From: Myxococcales bacterium
GTDB taxonomy: Bacteria; Myxococcota; Myxococcia; Myxococcales; JAKAPL01
Assembly: GCA_021783235.1 (NCBI GenBank)
Contig: JAJXUD010000031.1
Span: forward strand, 1-48,383
Direction: 5' to 3'
Length of the DNA stretch: 48,383 bases
The notes below the pieces were generated by a model, which ran no database searches, was not told the origin of the DNA, and saw only the letters and a program-made list of their open reading frames with translations. Position numbers and translations under genes: made by a program. This document shows, piece after piece, positions 30,253-38,100 of the stretch (the first letter of the stretch is position 1; every line of letters starts with the position of its first letter).

Positions 30253-30708
30253 CTATTCGACAATCGGAAGCCTCGACCCGGCCGGCGCGCGCGGGCCCTC
30301 GGCCGTCACCTCGGCCCAGAGCCGGGCTCTGCCCCCGATCTCGAGGTAGGCGTGGACGCCGTCGAAGAGGAGGCGCGCGCGGGGAGGGAGGCCCAGCGGC
30401 CGGGACATCCCGCTGGCGGGCGAGAACGAGACGGCGGCGATCGTGCGGTCCCCCGCCGGCGTGGGCAGCCGCACGAGGTCGATCTCGAAGGCGCCGAGCA
30501 CCGAGAGGGGATCGAACAGGTAGCCGCGGTCGAACTCGATCCCCTCGAGCAGGGCGAGGGCGACCTCGGCGGCGACCTCGCGCTCGTCCCCCTGGAGCTC
30601 GTCGAAGCCCTCGAGCCGCAGGTCGACGTGCTCGAGCGGACGGGCGAGCTCGTGACCGAGGAACCGCAGGAGCCGGAAGAGCGCGTCGGAGAGCGGGGGC
30701 TCGAGCAT
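30253..30708 (-). CDS. Hypothetical protein
   Basis: The 151-residue protein starts at ATG 30708; the open frame extends to 30834 but would then overlap the divergent esterase. No signal peptide, transmembrane helix or familiar motif is seen. The N-terminal half is helical and acidic (DEREVAAEVALALLEGIEFD). The C-terminal half is beta-rich (TIAAVSFSPASG, ARLLFDGVHAYLEIGGRARL). It stops 27 bp before the thioredoxin-like gene on the same strand and may belong to that transcript. I do not recognise the family. Confidence 0.6.
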   Translation of the reverse strand: MLEPPLSDALFRLLRFLGHELARPLEHVDLRLEGFDELQGDEREVAAEVALALLEGIEFDRGYLFDPLSVLGAFEIDLVRLPTPAGDRTIAAVSFSPASGMSRPLGLPPRARLLFDGVHAYLEIGGRARLWAEVTAEGPRAPAGSRLPIVE

Positions 30709-30733
30709 CGCGCCGCGTGGTATACCATGGGCG

Positions 30734-31768
30734 GTGCCTCCGCCCCACCGCCAGTCGAAGCGAGAGCGAGGCCGGGTCGAGGCCGTTTCCTTCGACAGCG
30801 GCCTCTTGCGCGGCAACCCCTTCGACGATCCCACCGAGCGCGAGCTCCTCGTCTGGCTCCCGCCGGGCTACGACCGCGAGCCGGACCGGCGCTACGCGAC
30901 GCTCTACTTCCTCGCCGGCTACACCGGCACGGGCCGCGCGTTCCTCAACTGGAGCGCCTGGCAGGAGAGCCTGCCGGAGCGGCTCGAACGGCTCGTGGCC
31001 GAGCGCCGCTGCCCGCCGTTCGTCGCGGTGATGCCCGATTGCTTCACCACCCTCGGGGGCAGCCAGTACGTCGATTCGCGCGCGCTCGGCCCCTACGAGA
31101 GCCACCTCGCCGAGGAGGTCGTGCCGCTCGTCGACGCGCGCTTCCGGACGCTCGGGAGCGCGGGGAGGGCCGTCCTCGGCAAGTCGAGCGGCGGCATCGG
31201 CGCGCTCTGGCTCGCGATGCGGCGGCCCGGCCTGTTCGCGGCGGCGGCCTCGCACTCGGGCGACTGCGCCTTCGAGATTTCGCTCGCGCAGGCCTTCCCG
31301 GGGGCGGCGGTCGCGCTCGAGCGCTGGGGCGGCGTCGAGCCGCTGCTCGCGGCGCTGCGGCGTGGCGAGCCGCCGGACGGGCGCGACATCGACCTCTTGG
31401 GAACGCTCTGCTGCGCGGCGGCCTATTCGCCCGAGCCCGCGCCCGAGCCGTGGGGCTTCTCGCTGCCGTTCGATCTCGAGACCGGCGCCACCCGCCCCGA
31501 GGTCTTCGAGCACTGGCTCTCCTTCGACCCGGTCCGTGCCGCCGCGCGCCACCGGGACGCCCTCGCCGGGCTGAAGCTCCTCTACCTCGACGCCGGCCGG
31601 TCGGACGAGTACCAGCTGCAGCTCGGCGCGCGCCTCCTCTCGCGGGAGCTCCACCGGCTCGGCGTCCCCCACCGGCACGAGGAGTTCGACGGCGGCCATC
31701 GGAACACCGCGCACCGCTACGACGTCTCGGTCCCGGCGATCTGCGAGGCGCTCGACCTCGTGGTATAG
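30734..31768 (+). CDS. Esterase (alpha/beta-hydrolase, esterase D-like family)
   Basis: The 344-residue cytoplasmic hydrolase resembles putative esterases of the esterase D / antigen 85 group. The N-terminal segment ERELLVWLPPGYDREPDRRY is the typical entry into the fold. The nucleophile elbow is GKSSGGIGAL; the acid is probably Asp in LDAGRSDEYQ and the base His in FDGGHRNTAHR. A cap-like insertion (GVEPLLAALRRGEPPDGRD) lies between. The start is GTG 30734, 25 bp from the divergent hypothetical gene. The substrate is unknown; family members hydrolyse short esters, S-formylglutathione or siderophore esters. Confidence 0.87.
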   Translation: MPPPHRQSKRERGRVEAVSFDSGLLRGNPFDDPTERELLVWLPPGYDREPDRRYATLYFLAGYTGTGRAFLNWSAWQESLPERLERLVAERRCPPFVAVMPDCFTTLGGSQYVDSRALGPYESHLAEEVVPLVDARFRTLGSAGRAVLGKSSGGIGALWLAMRRPGLFAAAASHSGDCAFEISLAQAFPGAAVALERWGGVEPLLAALRRGEPPDGRDIDLLGTLCCAAAYSPEPAPEPWGFSLPFDLETGATRPEVFEHWLSFDPVRAAARHRDALAGLKLLYLDAGRSDEYQLQLGARLLSRELHRLGVPHRHEEFDGGHRNTAHRYDVSVPAICEALDLVV

Positions 31769-31777
31769 AGCGGCGCC

Positions 31778-32230
<453 letters not shown>

Positions 32231-32260
32231 GCCGGCCAAAGGCGGCTCCCCCGGGGGCTC

Positions 32261-32878
32261 CTACAGCTTCACGTCGAGCAGCGGATCCTTCAGCGCGCCG
32301 CGGAAGTCGTAGTGCCACCACTCCTTGCGGATCGCCGTGAAGCCCGCGGCCACCATCGCGCGCCGCAGGATCTCGCGGTGGCGCTGGGCCGCCGCGGGCA
32401 CGCCCTCCGTCGCGCCCTGCCGCGCCTTCGCGTCGAAGCTGTCGAACGGCGTCGGCATCTCCACGGGCCGGCCCGCGCGGTCCACGAGCGTGAGGTCGAT
32501 CGCCGCGCCGCGGTTGTGGTTCGAGCCGGTGCGCGGGTTCGCGACGAGGCCGGGGTGGGGGCAGACGCGCCAGAGCGCCCGCTGCGCCGAGAGCGGCCGG
32601 TAGCAGTCCCAGGCGAGCAGGCCATAGCCCTCGCGCGCGAGGGCGGCCTGCGCGCGGGCGAGCGCCGCGGCGACGTCCGGGCGGAGCAGGCAGCGCGACT
32701 CCGAGTAGAGCGGCCTCCCGGTCAGGTTCGCGGCGGTGGCGTAGCGGAGGTCGATCCGCAGCCCCGCGACGACGGACGTCGCGTCGACGAGCGGGGCGGC
32801 GCGCGGGGCGGCGCGCGGGGCGGCGCGCGGGGCGGAGGGCCCGGCGGCGAGGGCCGCGAGCAGGGAGAGGAGGCGCAC
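32261..32878 (-). CDS. D-alanyl-D-alanine dipeptidase (M15D, VanX/DdpX-like)
   Basis: Zinc dipeptidase that cleaves D-Ala-D-Ala. The M15D motifs are intact: SNHNRGAAIDLTLVD (His121, Asp128) and KEWWHYDF (Glu186, His189), with DLRYATAANLTGRPLY near the N-terminus. GTG 32878 gives a short signal-like start (V-R-L-L-S-L-L-A-A-L) and 205 residues; ATG 32920 is an alternative. A signal peptide suggests periplasmic action, for example recycling of peptidoglycan peptides, rather than cytoplasmic vancomycin resistance; no van genes are near. Residues 18-29 are a triple A-A-P-R repeat encoded by a GC-rich 12-bp tandem repeat. Confidence 0.87.
   Translation of the reverse strand: MRLLSLLAALAAGPSAPRAAPRAAPRAAPLVDATSVVAGLRIDLRYATAANLTGRPLYSESRCLLRPDVAAALARAQAALAREGYGLLAWDCYRPLSAQRALWRVCPHPGLVANPRTGSNHNRGAAIDLTLVDRAGRPVEMPTPFDSFDAKARQGATEGVPAAAQRHREILRRAMVAAGFTAIRKEWWHYDFRGALKDPLLDVKL
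32791..32836. repeat. 12-bp GC-rich tandem repeat
   Basis: About three copies of a gcgcggggcggc unit lie head to tail within the dipeptidase signal-peptide region and encode A-A-P-R repeats just before the mature domain. Slippage would change linker length in whole codons. Confidence 0.7.
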
Positions 32879-32930
32879 GCGATCATCATAGATCGGCCCC
32901 GGCGGCAAGGCGCCTCCCATGGGCCGCAAG

Positions 32931-32964
32931 GGAAAGAAAAGGTGCCCCTCTCGAAAGAGGCACT
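32931..32964 (-). terminator. Possible intrinsic terminator on the minus strand
   Basis: Read on the minus strand, GTGCCTCT-TTCG-AGAGGGGCAC forms a hairpin with a stable TTCG loop and a two-base bulge, followed by the T-rich run CCTTTTCTTT. It would stop leftward transcription antisense to the HU gene before it reaches the dipeptidase gene. It overlaps the region where a dipeptidase promoter might be expected, so the assignment is tentative. Confidence 0.4.
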
Positions 32965-32992
32965 TGACGCGGGCTTTCGGAGACGACATAAC
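32964..32992 (+). promoter_or_regulatory. Sigma70-type promoter for the HU gene
   Basis: TTGACG (32964-32969), a 17-bp spacer and CATAAC (32987-32992) make a good housekeeping-type promoter. The -35 box matches five of six consensus bases and the -10 box four of six. It would give a leader of about 130 nt before the HU start codon, which is long and could hold regulatory structure. Confidence 0.5.
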
Positions 32993-33128
32993 GCCACGCG
33001 CTGCTAGAGCGGACTGTTGCAGAGAGGCCGAAGCGTCAGAGCCCGCTGCTAGCTTGCACGCGCTGCTCGCGAGAGGTCTCGCGGGTGACGATCACCAACG
33101 CGCGGCGAACGGCCGCCGGGAGGCTCAA

Positions 33129-33416
33129 ATGACGCAGGCTCAGTTCTTCACCGAGGTCGCGGAGAAGGCGCAGATCAGCAAGGCTCAGGTTCGCGAGGTC
33201 TTCGCGGGCGTCGAGGAAGTCATCAGCAAGAAGCTCAAGGCCGAGGGCAAGATTCCGCTCGGTGGGCTCGGCTACGCCAAGCTGGTCGACCGCAAGGCTC
33301 GCATGGGCCGCAACCCCCAGACCGGCGAGCCCGTGAAGATCCCGGCCAAGACCGTCATCAAGCTCATGCCCTCCAAGGTCATGAAGGACACCTTCAACAA
33401 GAAGGGCAAGAAGTAG
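33129..33416 (+). CDS. HU-family DNA-binding protein
   Basis: The 95-residue basic histone-like protein has the typical helical N-terminal half (MTQAQFFTEVAEKAQISKAQ). It is followed by the beta-arm region with the conserved MGRNPQTGEPVKIPAKTVIK, in which the Pro intercalates into bent DNA, and a Lys-rich tail (KDTFNKKGKK). It should act as a dimer in nucleoid organisation. ATG 33129 has a gggaggctc ribosome site. It is a stand-alone gene with its own promoter; mobile-element debris begins just downstream. Which HU paralogue this is cannot be judged from the window. Confidence 0.94.
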   Translation: MTQAQFFTEVAEKAQISKAQVREVFAGVEEVISKKLKAEGKIPLGGLGYAKLVDRKARMGRNPQTGEPVKIPAKTVIKLMPSKVMKDTFNKKGKK

Positions 33417-33449
33417 CTCGGATCGCGCAGCCGCGCGTTCGATCGGGAT

Positions 33450-33530
33450 AGGGGGCAGAGGCGAGTAGGTAGCCTCTGCTCCCCTCCCACTCCACCGGAC
33501 GTGCGGGTCCGCATCCGGCGGTTCGGACGG
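33450..33530 (-). ncRNA. Group II intron 3'-end remnant (domain V/VI-like)
   Basis: On the minus strand the sequence after the reverse-transcriptase fragment folds into a bulged hairpin, CCGGATGCGG...CCGCACGTCCGG (33495-33518), flanked by GAACCG and GGTGGAGTGGG. This resembles bacterial group II intron domain V in shape and context. A second strong hairpin follows (GGGGAGCAGAGGC / GCCTCTGCCCCC, about 33451-33485) with TACCTACTCG in the loop, like a domain VI and intron 3' end. The 5' intron domains are not seen, so it is a truncated element. Confidence 0.5.
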
Positions 33531-33547
33531 TTGTAAGGTTGGCCGGC

Positions 33548-33958
33548 GAGCTTTGGGAAGGCCCATCTGGTCGAAGTCGCTGATGCGCAGGGCGATGTGG
33601 ATGGCGAGGTGGGAGTTGAACCTCCAGCGGCGGGGGACCGCCGCCACCTGGGCCGCGGCCTTGGGGTCCAAGCCTCGGGCCCGTAATTCGCGGAAGGTGG
33701 TCGTGCCGCGCTCCCACCCGCCGCCGGACCTCGCCTCCCTTGGCGTACCAGAAGCTGTAGCCGAGGAACTTGCGGTCCTGCGGTCGCGCGACCGCTCTTC
33801 TTCTCGTTGACGCGCAGCCGAAGTTTCGCGCACAGGCCGCGCAGCGCCTGCATCACCCGCTCTCCCGCCCGCCGTGACCGCACGTATACGTTGCAGTCGT
33901 CGGCGTAGCGGACGAACAGGCGCAGGCTCGCGAGCAGCTGCTCGAGGTCGTCAGTCAT
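33548..33958 (-). pseudogene. Decayed group II intron reverse transcriptase/maturase
   Basis: Minus-strand fragments of one RT lie in order but in different frames. First comes FVRYADDCNVYVRSRRAGER with the catalytic YADD box and KLRLRVNEKKS. After a frameshift near 33795 follows RKFLGYSFWYAKGGEVRRRV. Then, after loss of about 70 residues and another shift, comes the C-terminal end FRELRARGLDPKAAAQVAAV and ALRISDFDQMGLPK, typical of group II intron maturases. The N-terminal RT half is missing. The domain V-like hairpin sits directly downstream, as in a normal intron. The element cannot be active. Confidence 0.7.
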
Positions 33959-34222
33959 CGGAGCCGTCCTTGCCTGTGTCCACGTTGACCGGGTCGTGAT
34001 CGATCGGCAAGACGAGGTAGTCGGTGGCGATCTGCCGCAGGACCAAGCGCTCGAGGCGGTCGAGGTCGAAGAGGCCATACTGCTCGGCACGGCGGACGGC
34101 AGCGAGGAGAGGCGGGCGGGGATGGTCGCGCAGCAGTCGCAGGAGATGGCGAAGGACGAGCGTGCGGCCGCCGGCGTGGGCCAGGCCCCGTACAGCGCAC
34201 CCACCTGCCGGCTGCTCGGCTG
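33951..34222 (-). pseudogene. Transposase-like C-terminal remnant (possibly IS21 IstA-type)
   Basis: The minus-strand frame reads LAHAGGRTLVLRHLLRLLRD, then RRAEQYGLFDLDRLERLVLR and QIATDYLVLPIDHDPV, ending at a TGA at 33951-33953. The helical, Leu-rich pattern with a terminal Asp-rich tail resembles the C-terminus of IstA-like IS21 transposases. No DDE core or IstB gene is present, and the upstream sequence passes straight into the minisatellite. Its stop overlaps the first Met of the RT fragment, so the two remnants were joined by recombination. The family name is a guess. Confidence 0.35.
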
Positions 34223-34224
34223 GC

Positions 34225-34640
34225 TCTCACCTTCGAGGAACGAGCGCTCGTCTGGCTTGAACGAGCCTTCATCTTCGAGCGACGAGCCACCATCTGGCTT
34301 TGACGGGCTCTCACCTTCGAGGAACGAGCGCTCGTCTGACTTGAACGAGCCTTCATCTTCGAGCGACGGGCCCCCATCTGGCTTGGACGGGCCCTCAACT
34401 TCGAGGAACGAGCGCTCGTCTGGCTTGAACGAGCCTTCATCTTCGAGCGACGAGCCAGCATCTGGCTTTGACGGGCTCTCACCTTCGAGGAACGAGCGCT
34501 CGTCTGGCTTGAACGAGCCTTCATCTTCGAGCGACGGGCCCCCATCTAGCTTTGACGGGCTCTCATCTTCGAGGAACGAGCGCTCGTCTGGCTTGAACGA
34601 AGCGTCATCTTCGAGCGACGAGCCCTCGTTCCTCACGGGT
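34225..34640 (+). repeat. Minisatellite block 1: 21-bp unit, 84-bp higher-order repeat
   Basis: Five copies of an 84-bp repeat; ttcgaggaacgagcgctcgt recurs at 34232, 34316, 34400, 34484 and 34568, exactly 84 bp apart. Each 84-bp copy is four diverged 21-bp units with approximate plus-strand consensus TTCGAGGAACGAGCC followed by CTCATC. A 12-bp palindrome, ACGAGCGCTCGT, recurs in the first unit of every copy. The unit length is a multiple of three and several frames on both strands stay open, for example S-R-N-E-R-S-S on plus and D-E-R-S-F-L-E on minus. No credible start or domain was found, so coding is not claimed. Confidence 0.88.
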
Positions 34641-34658
34641 TGGTCCCCGTCGCTCGAC
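34611..34658. repeat. Inverted junction between the minisatellite blocks
   Basis: TCGAGCGACG (34611-34620) and CGTCGCTCGA (34649-34658) are perfect 10-bp inverted arms separated by 28 bp. They are repeat units in opposite orientation and mark the point where the 21-bp unit changes strand. This is what a past inversion, or a hairpin-mediated fold-back duplication, would leave. Confidence 0.7.
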
Positions 34659-34860
34659 GTCGGGCGGCCGTTCCTCGAAGACGAGCCTTCGTTCCTCGAC
34701 GACGAGGGCCCGTTCCGGCTCGATCGGGCGTCGTTCCTCGCAGTCGACCCTTCATTCCTCGTCGCCGAACCACCGTTCCTCGAAGTCGGGCCTTCATGTC
34801 CCGAAGTCGGGGGCTCGTTCCTCTTGGACGGGGCTTCGTCCCTCGAAGTCTCCGAACCGC
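34628..34860 (-). repeat. Minisatellite block 2: 21-bp unit in opposite orientation
   Basis: The same unit read on the minus strand has consensus TCGAGGAACGAAGGCTCGTC. The plus-strand core GTTCCTC or a close variant stands in strict 21-bp register at 34628, 34670, 34691, 34712, 34733, 34754, 34775, 34796, 34817 and 34838. Units are more diverged than in block 1 and lack the 84-bp higher-order pattern. On the minus strand the block could encode S-R-N-E-G-S-S heptads. Confidence 0.85.
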
Positions 34861-34861
34861 C

Positions 34862-34880
34862 GACGCCAGATCCTGGCGTC
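34862..34880. repeat. Perfect hairpin at the end of the minisatellite
   Basis: GACGCCAG-atc-CTGGCGTC is an 8-bp perfect stem with a 3-base loop immediately beyond the last 21-bp unit and about 230 bp upstream of the next gene. There is no T-tract. It may be a boundary structure of the array or an unrelated regulatory hairpin. Confidence 0.55.
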
Positions 34881-35111
34881 GGGCGTCGGGTGGGGATGTC
34901 GCGAAGGTGTCGTTGGAGCCCGAGCCACCTCGATGACCGATCGAGCGCGTCGTCGTGGCCCCACCTTCCGAGATCGATGTGGGCATCGGTAGGCGACAGT
35001 TGTCCATTTCTTACATTGACGAAGACGATTGTCTGATGGGACCGTGAACTCCTCGCGCCATCTTGGAACCATGCGCATGTCGCGTGATTCCGCAGGAGCC
35101 GCGGAGGGGTC

Positions 35112-38100
35112 ATGGGACGACGGCTATTCGTCGTGGGAATCGGTCTGCTCGCGTCGGTCGCGCAGGCGCAGTCGGCCAGCCAGAGGGCGGGGTCGTACCT
35201 CCTCTCGAGGCAGGCGCTCGATGGCAGCTTCGGCGGCGCCACGGGCACGGATCCCGTGCTCACCACCATCGAGGCGACGTTGGCGCTCCGGCCGCTGCTC
35301 GGGGCCACGGCTCCCGAGATCGGCTCGGCGCTGGCCTTCGTCCATGCGCAGTCGCCCGCGGAGGTCGACCTGGCGGCGCGGCGGCTCCGGCTCCTCCAGG
35401 GCACGCTGCTCGCCGACCCCATCGCCGCAAGGCTCCTCGCGGCGTCGCTCCGGCCTCAGGTCGTCTTGGACGGCGCGCAGCTCGGCTCGGCGTTTACGGG
35501 CAACGGGTTTCTGTTCGGCGACCGGCAGGCCTCGGCCCTGGACACCGCGCAGACGCTGGCCTTCCTTGCGGCCGGCGCGGAGGCGCAACCCGGGCCCATC
35601 GTGCTCGGCCAGTCGGCGAACCTCTGCGGGGCCAGCTCAGCGATCTGCGCGGTCGTCACGCCGCTCCTCGAGACCTTGCTCGCGCTTCAGCACGCGGACG
35701 GCGGCTGGGGCTACGCGGACGGCGACAGCGACGCCCGGCTGACCGCGGAGATCCTGGCGGTGGTGATGCCGCTGGCCGGCCAGCTCCAGCTCAGCGGGCC
35801 GCTCTCCAACGCGGCGACCTATCTTCTCGGGCAGCAGGCCGCCGATGGGCACTTCGGCGTGGCCCAACCGTCCACCTCCGACACCGCGGTCGCGATCCTG
35901 GGGCTCGTCGGCGCCCCGGTGGCGACGAGTTCGGCGGTGCTGAAGGCGGTGGCTGAGCTCGGCGCGAGCCAGGGCTCGGACGGGAGCTGGGACGAGAGCG
36001 AGCTCGACACGGCCCTGGCGCTGCGCGCCCTCCAGGCGAGCCAGGCGAACCTCCAGGTCGCGCCTGGGACCTCGGGGCTCGACTCCTCGCTGAGTCTCTC
36101 CAATGCGCAGCCGCAGCAGGGAAGCGCGACCACGGCCACGGTGACCGTTCCCAACGCCGGCGCCATGGCCTCGAGCCCGACCAGCGTCACCTTCGTCGCG
36201 ACGTGCCCCGGGAGCGCGCCGGTGACAGTGGGAACGGCCACCGTGCCATCCGTGGCGGCTGGCGGGCAGGTCACGGTGTCGGGCACGATTGACACGTCGG
36301 AGCTCGCGGGCGACTGCCAGATCACCGCGGAGCTGGGCACGAGCAGCCCGACGGGGAGCGGGGGCCTGGCGACGACGACCTCGCTCCAGGTGGTCGCGCA
36401 GGATGACCTCGCCATCGAGCCGACGGACGTCCAGTTCAGGTCGGTGAACGCGGGGCTGGTGGAGATCTCGGCCACGGTTCACGAGAACGGCGCGGCGGTA
36501 GCGCAGCCGTTCGAGGTGGGGATCTACCAGGGAGCTCCCGACGGCGGCGGAACGCTCATCGGCTCGGCGGCGGTCGCGTCGATCGGGGCGTCGGGGTCCG
36601 CCACGGTGACCGTGGGCTGGAACCCCGCCACTGCCAACGGGCCGACGCCCATCTACGCGGTGGCCGACGTCCAGAACGTCGTCCCGGACGCCAACCGGTC
36701 GAACAACGTCGCCGAGCGCTACTACGACGCGAACCCCGGGAGCACGGATCTCGCGGTCATCAGTTCCGGCATCATCTTCGATCCGGCGATCCTCCACCCG
36801 AACACGCCCGCGAGCGTCCAGGTCGTGGTGCAGAACCTGTCGGCCGTGGACGCGTATGGCACCGAGGTCGAGCTCTGCCAGATCAGCAGTCCCTTGTATC
36901 CCGCTTGCGTGCCAGGGGTTGGCCAGCTGGCCACATTGGACCTGGTGCCGGCCAACGGAACTGCGATTGCGAGCTTCCCTCTCCCCGGTAGTTCGATCAC
37001 CCTTCCCCCCGAGGGTCAGTACAACCAGCTCACCTTTCTGGCGGCTGTCGACCCCAATGACCTCGTCTCGGATCCATATAGGGGCAATAACCAAGCGATT
37101 GCCACCGCGAACGTGGGACTCTATGCCGCCCTCACCGCGGGTCTCTACGCCCAATGTGTCTTGTCGAGCGGAGGCCAGGTCCAAGGCACCGTCTCTCTCT
37201 CCGGATTAGTCCAGGTGGAAGGCGGGGCAGGTCCGATCGCCGTTCCCTACGCGCTTTACTACGGCGCGCCCGAAGCGGGGGGCATGAAGATCGACGAAGG
37301 GATCATGCTGCCGAGCGACAACCGATTCGTGTTCGAGGCGCCCCCTCCATCGTCCGCAAACCCGCTCTACGTTCTCGTGCTGGATCCCGAGGATACTCTC
37401 CACAACCCAACGCCCTACCTCGCGCGCGCAAGTGCGACCTGCGAAAGCTACACGGCAAAGTCGAAGGTCGTGATGTCATACGACGACATCCGCGTCTCGC
37501 CGGTCGGGCCGGCGATTGGCGAGACCAGCACGGTTACGGCGACCGTCCACAACGAGGGAGTCGTCGATTCCACAGTGACACTCATGGCGTTCATTGGCGA
37601 CCCCACTACCCCGAACGGGCAGAAGCTCGCTGAGTGGCCGCTCTCAGTCGCTGCTGGGGCGAGCGCGACGGTCTCCTTTCCTTGGACCCGAACGGGAGAA
37701 GAGACAAATCTCTACTTCGGGATCTTCGATGTCGATCCCCAGCAATCGATCGATGTGCCAAACCGCTTTTTCGCGCCAAGCCAGACCCAGTTCTACACCT
37801 ATCGAAATGCCTTTCTCGAGGCCGTTTATACCTCCGGCCGCTCCGATTCGTTCCTCTATTCGACAGGAGCCGCGCCTCAGACATCCCCGCCGACAATCGG
37901 CGATCTGCTGCGCACGGGGCAACCGGTAATCGGCTATGGCGAGGCTCGCATGGTCCTCGGCGATGGAGGGGAGTACGACCAGGAGTACGAGGGCGCGCTC
38001 ACGATTATTCAGAAGCTTCCGGATAACTCGATGCAGACCCTCTGGTCGAAGCAGATCGACGACGCCGTGGGCCAGCCCATCTTCGCGGATCTCGGATTCG

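Noticed and set aside
29231-31714. Upstream extension of the GMC oxidoreductase frame
   Set aside because: It is antisense to or out of frame with the small-subunit, thioredoxin and esterase genes; the FAD motif sits at the expected distance from ATG 29230.
32261-32878. Vancomycin-resistance vanX
   Set aside because: The catalytic family is right, but there is an apparent signal peptide and no vanH, vanA or vanRS genes nearby; a peptidoglycan-recycling role is more likely.
34225-34860. CRISPR array
   Set aside because: There are no unique spacers; the 84-bp copies are repetitive along their full length and resolve into 21-bp units. No cas genes are nearby.
33548-34860. Diversity-generating retroelement (RT next to repeats)
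   Set aside because: The RT fragment is a frameshifted group II intron type with maturase C-terminus and domain V-like hairpin. No template/variable repeat pair with adenine-directed differences or target gene was seen.
33996-35036. Plus-strand 346-codon frame through the minisatellite
   Set aside because: Its first 75 codons are antisense to the transposase-like remnant and the rest is low-complexity repeat; no ribosome site or domain supports it.
33272-35422. Minus-strand 716-codon frame through the minisatellite
   Set aside because: Its start lies antisense inside the giant secreted protein gene and it joins RT, transposase remnant and repeats by chance openness. A shorter heptad-repeat peptide cannot be excluded but has no credible start.
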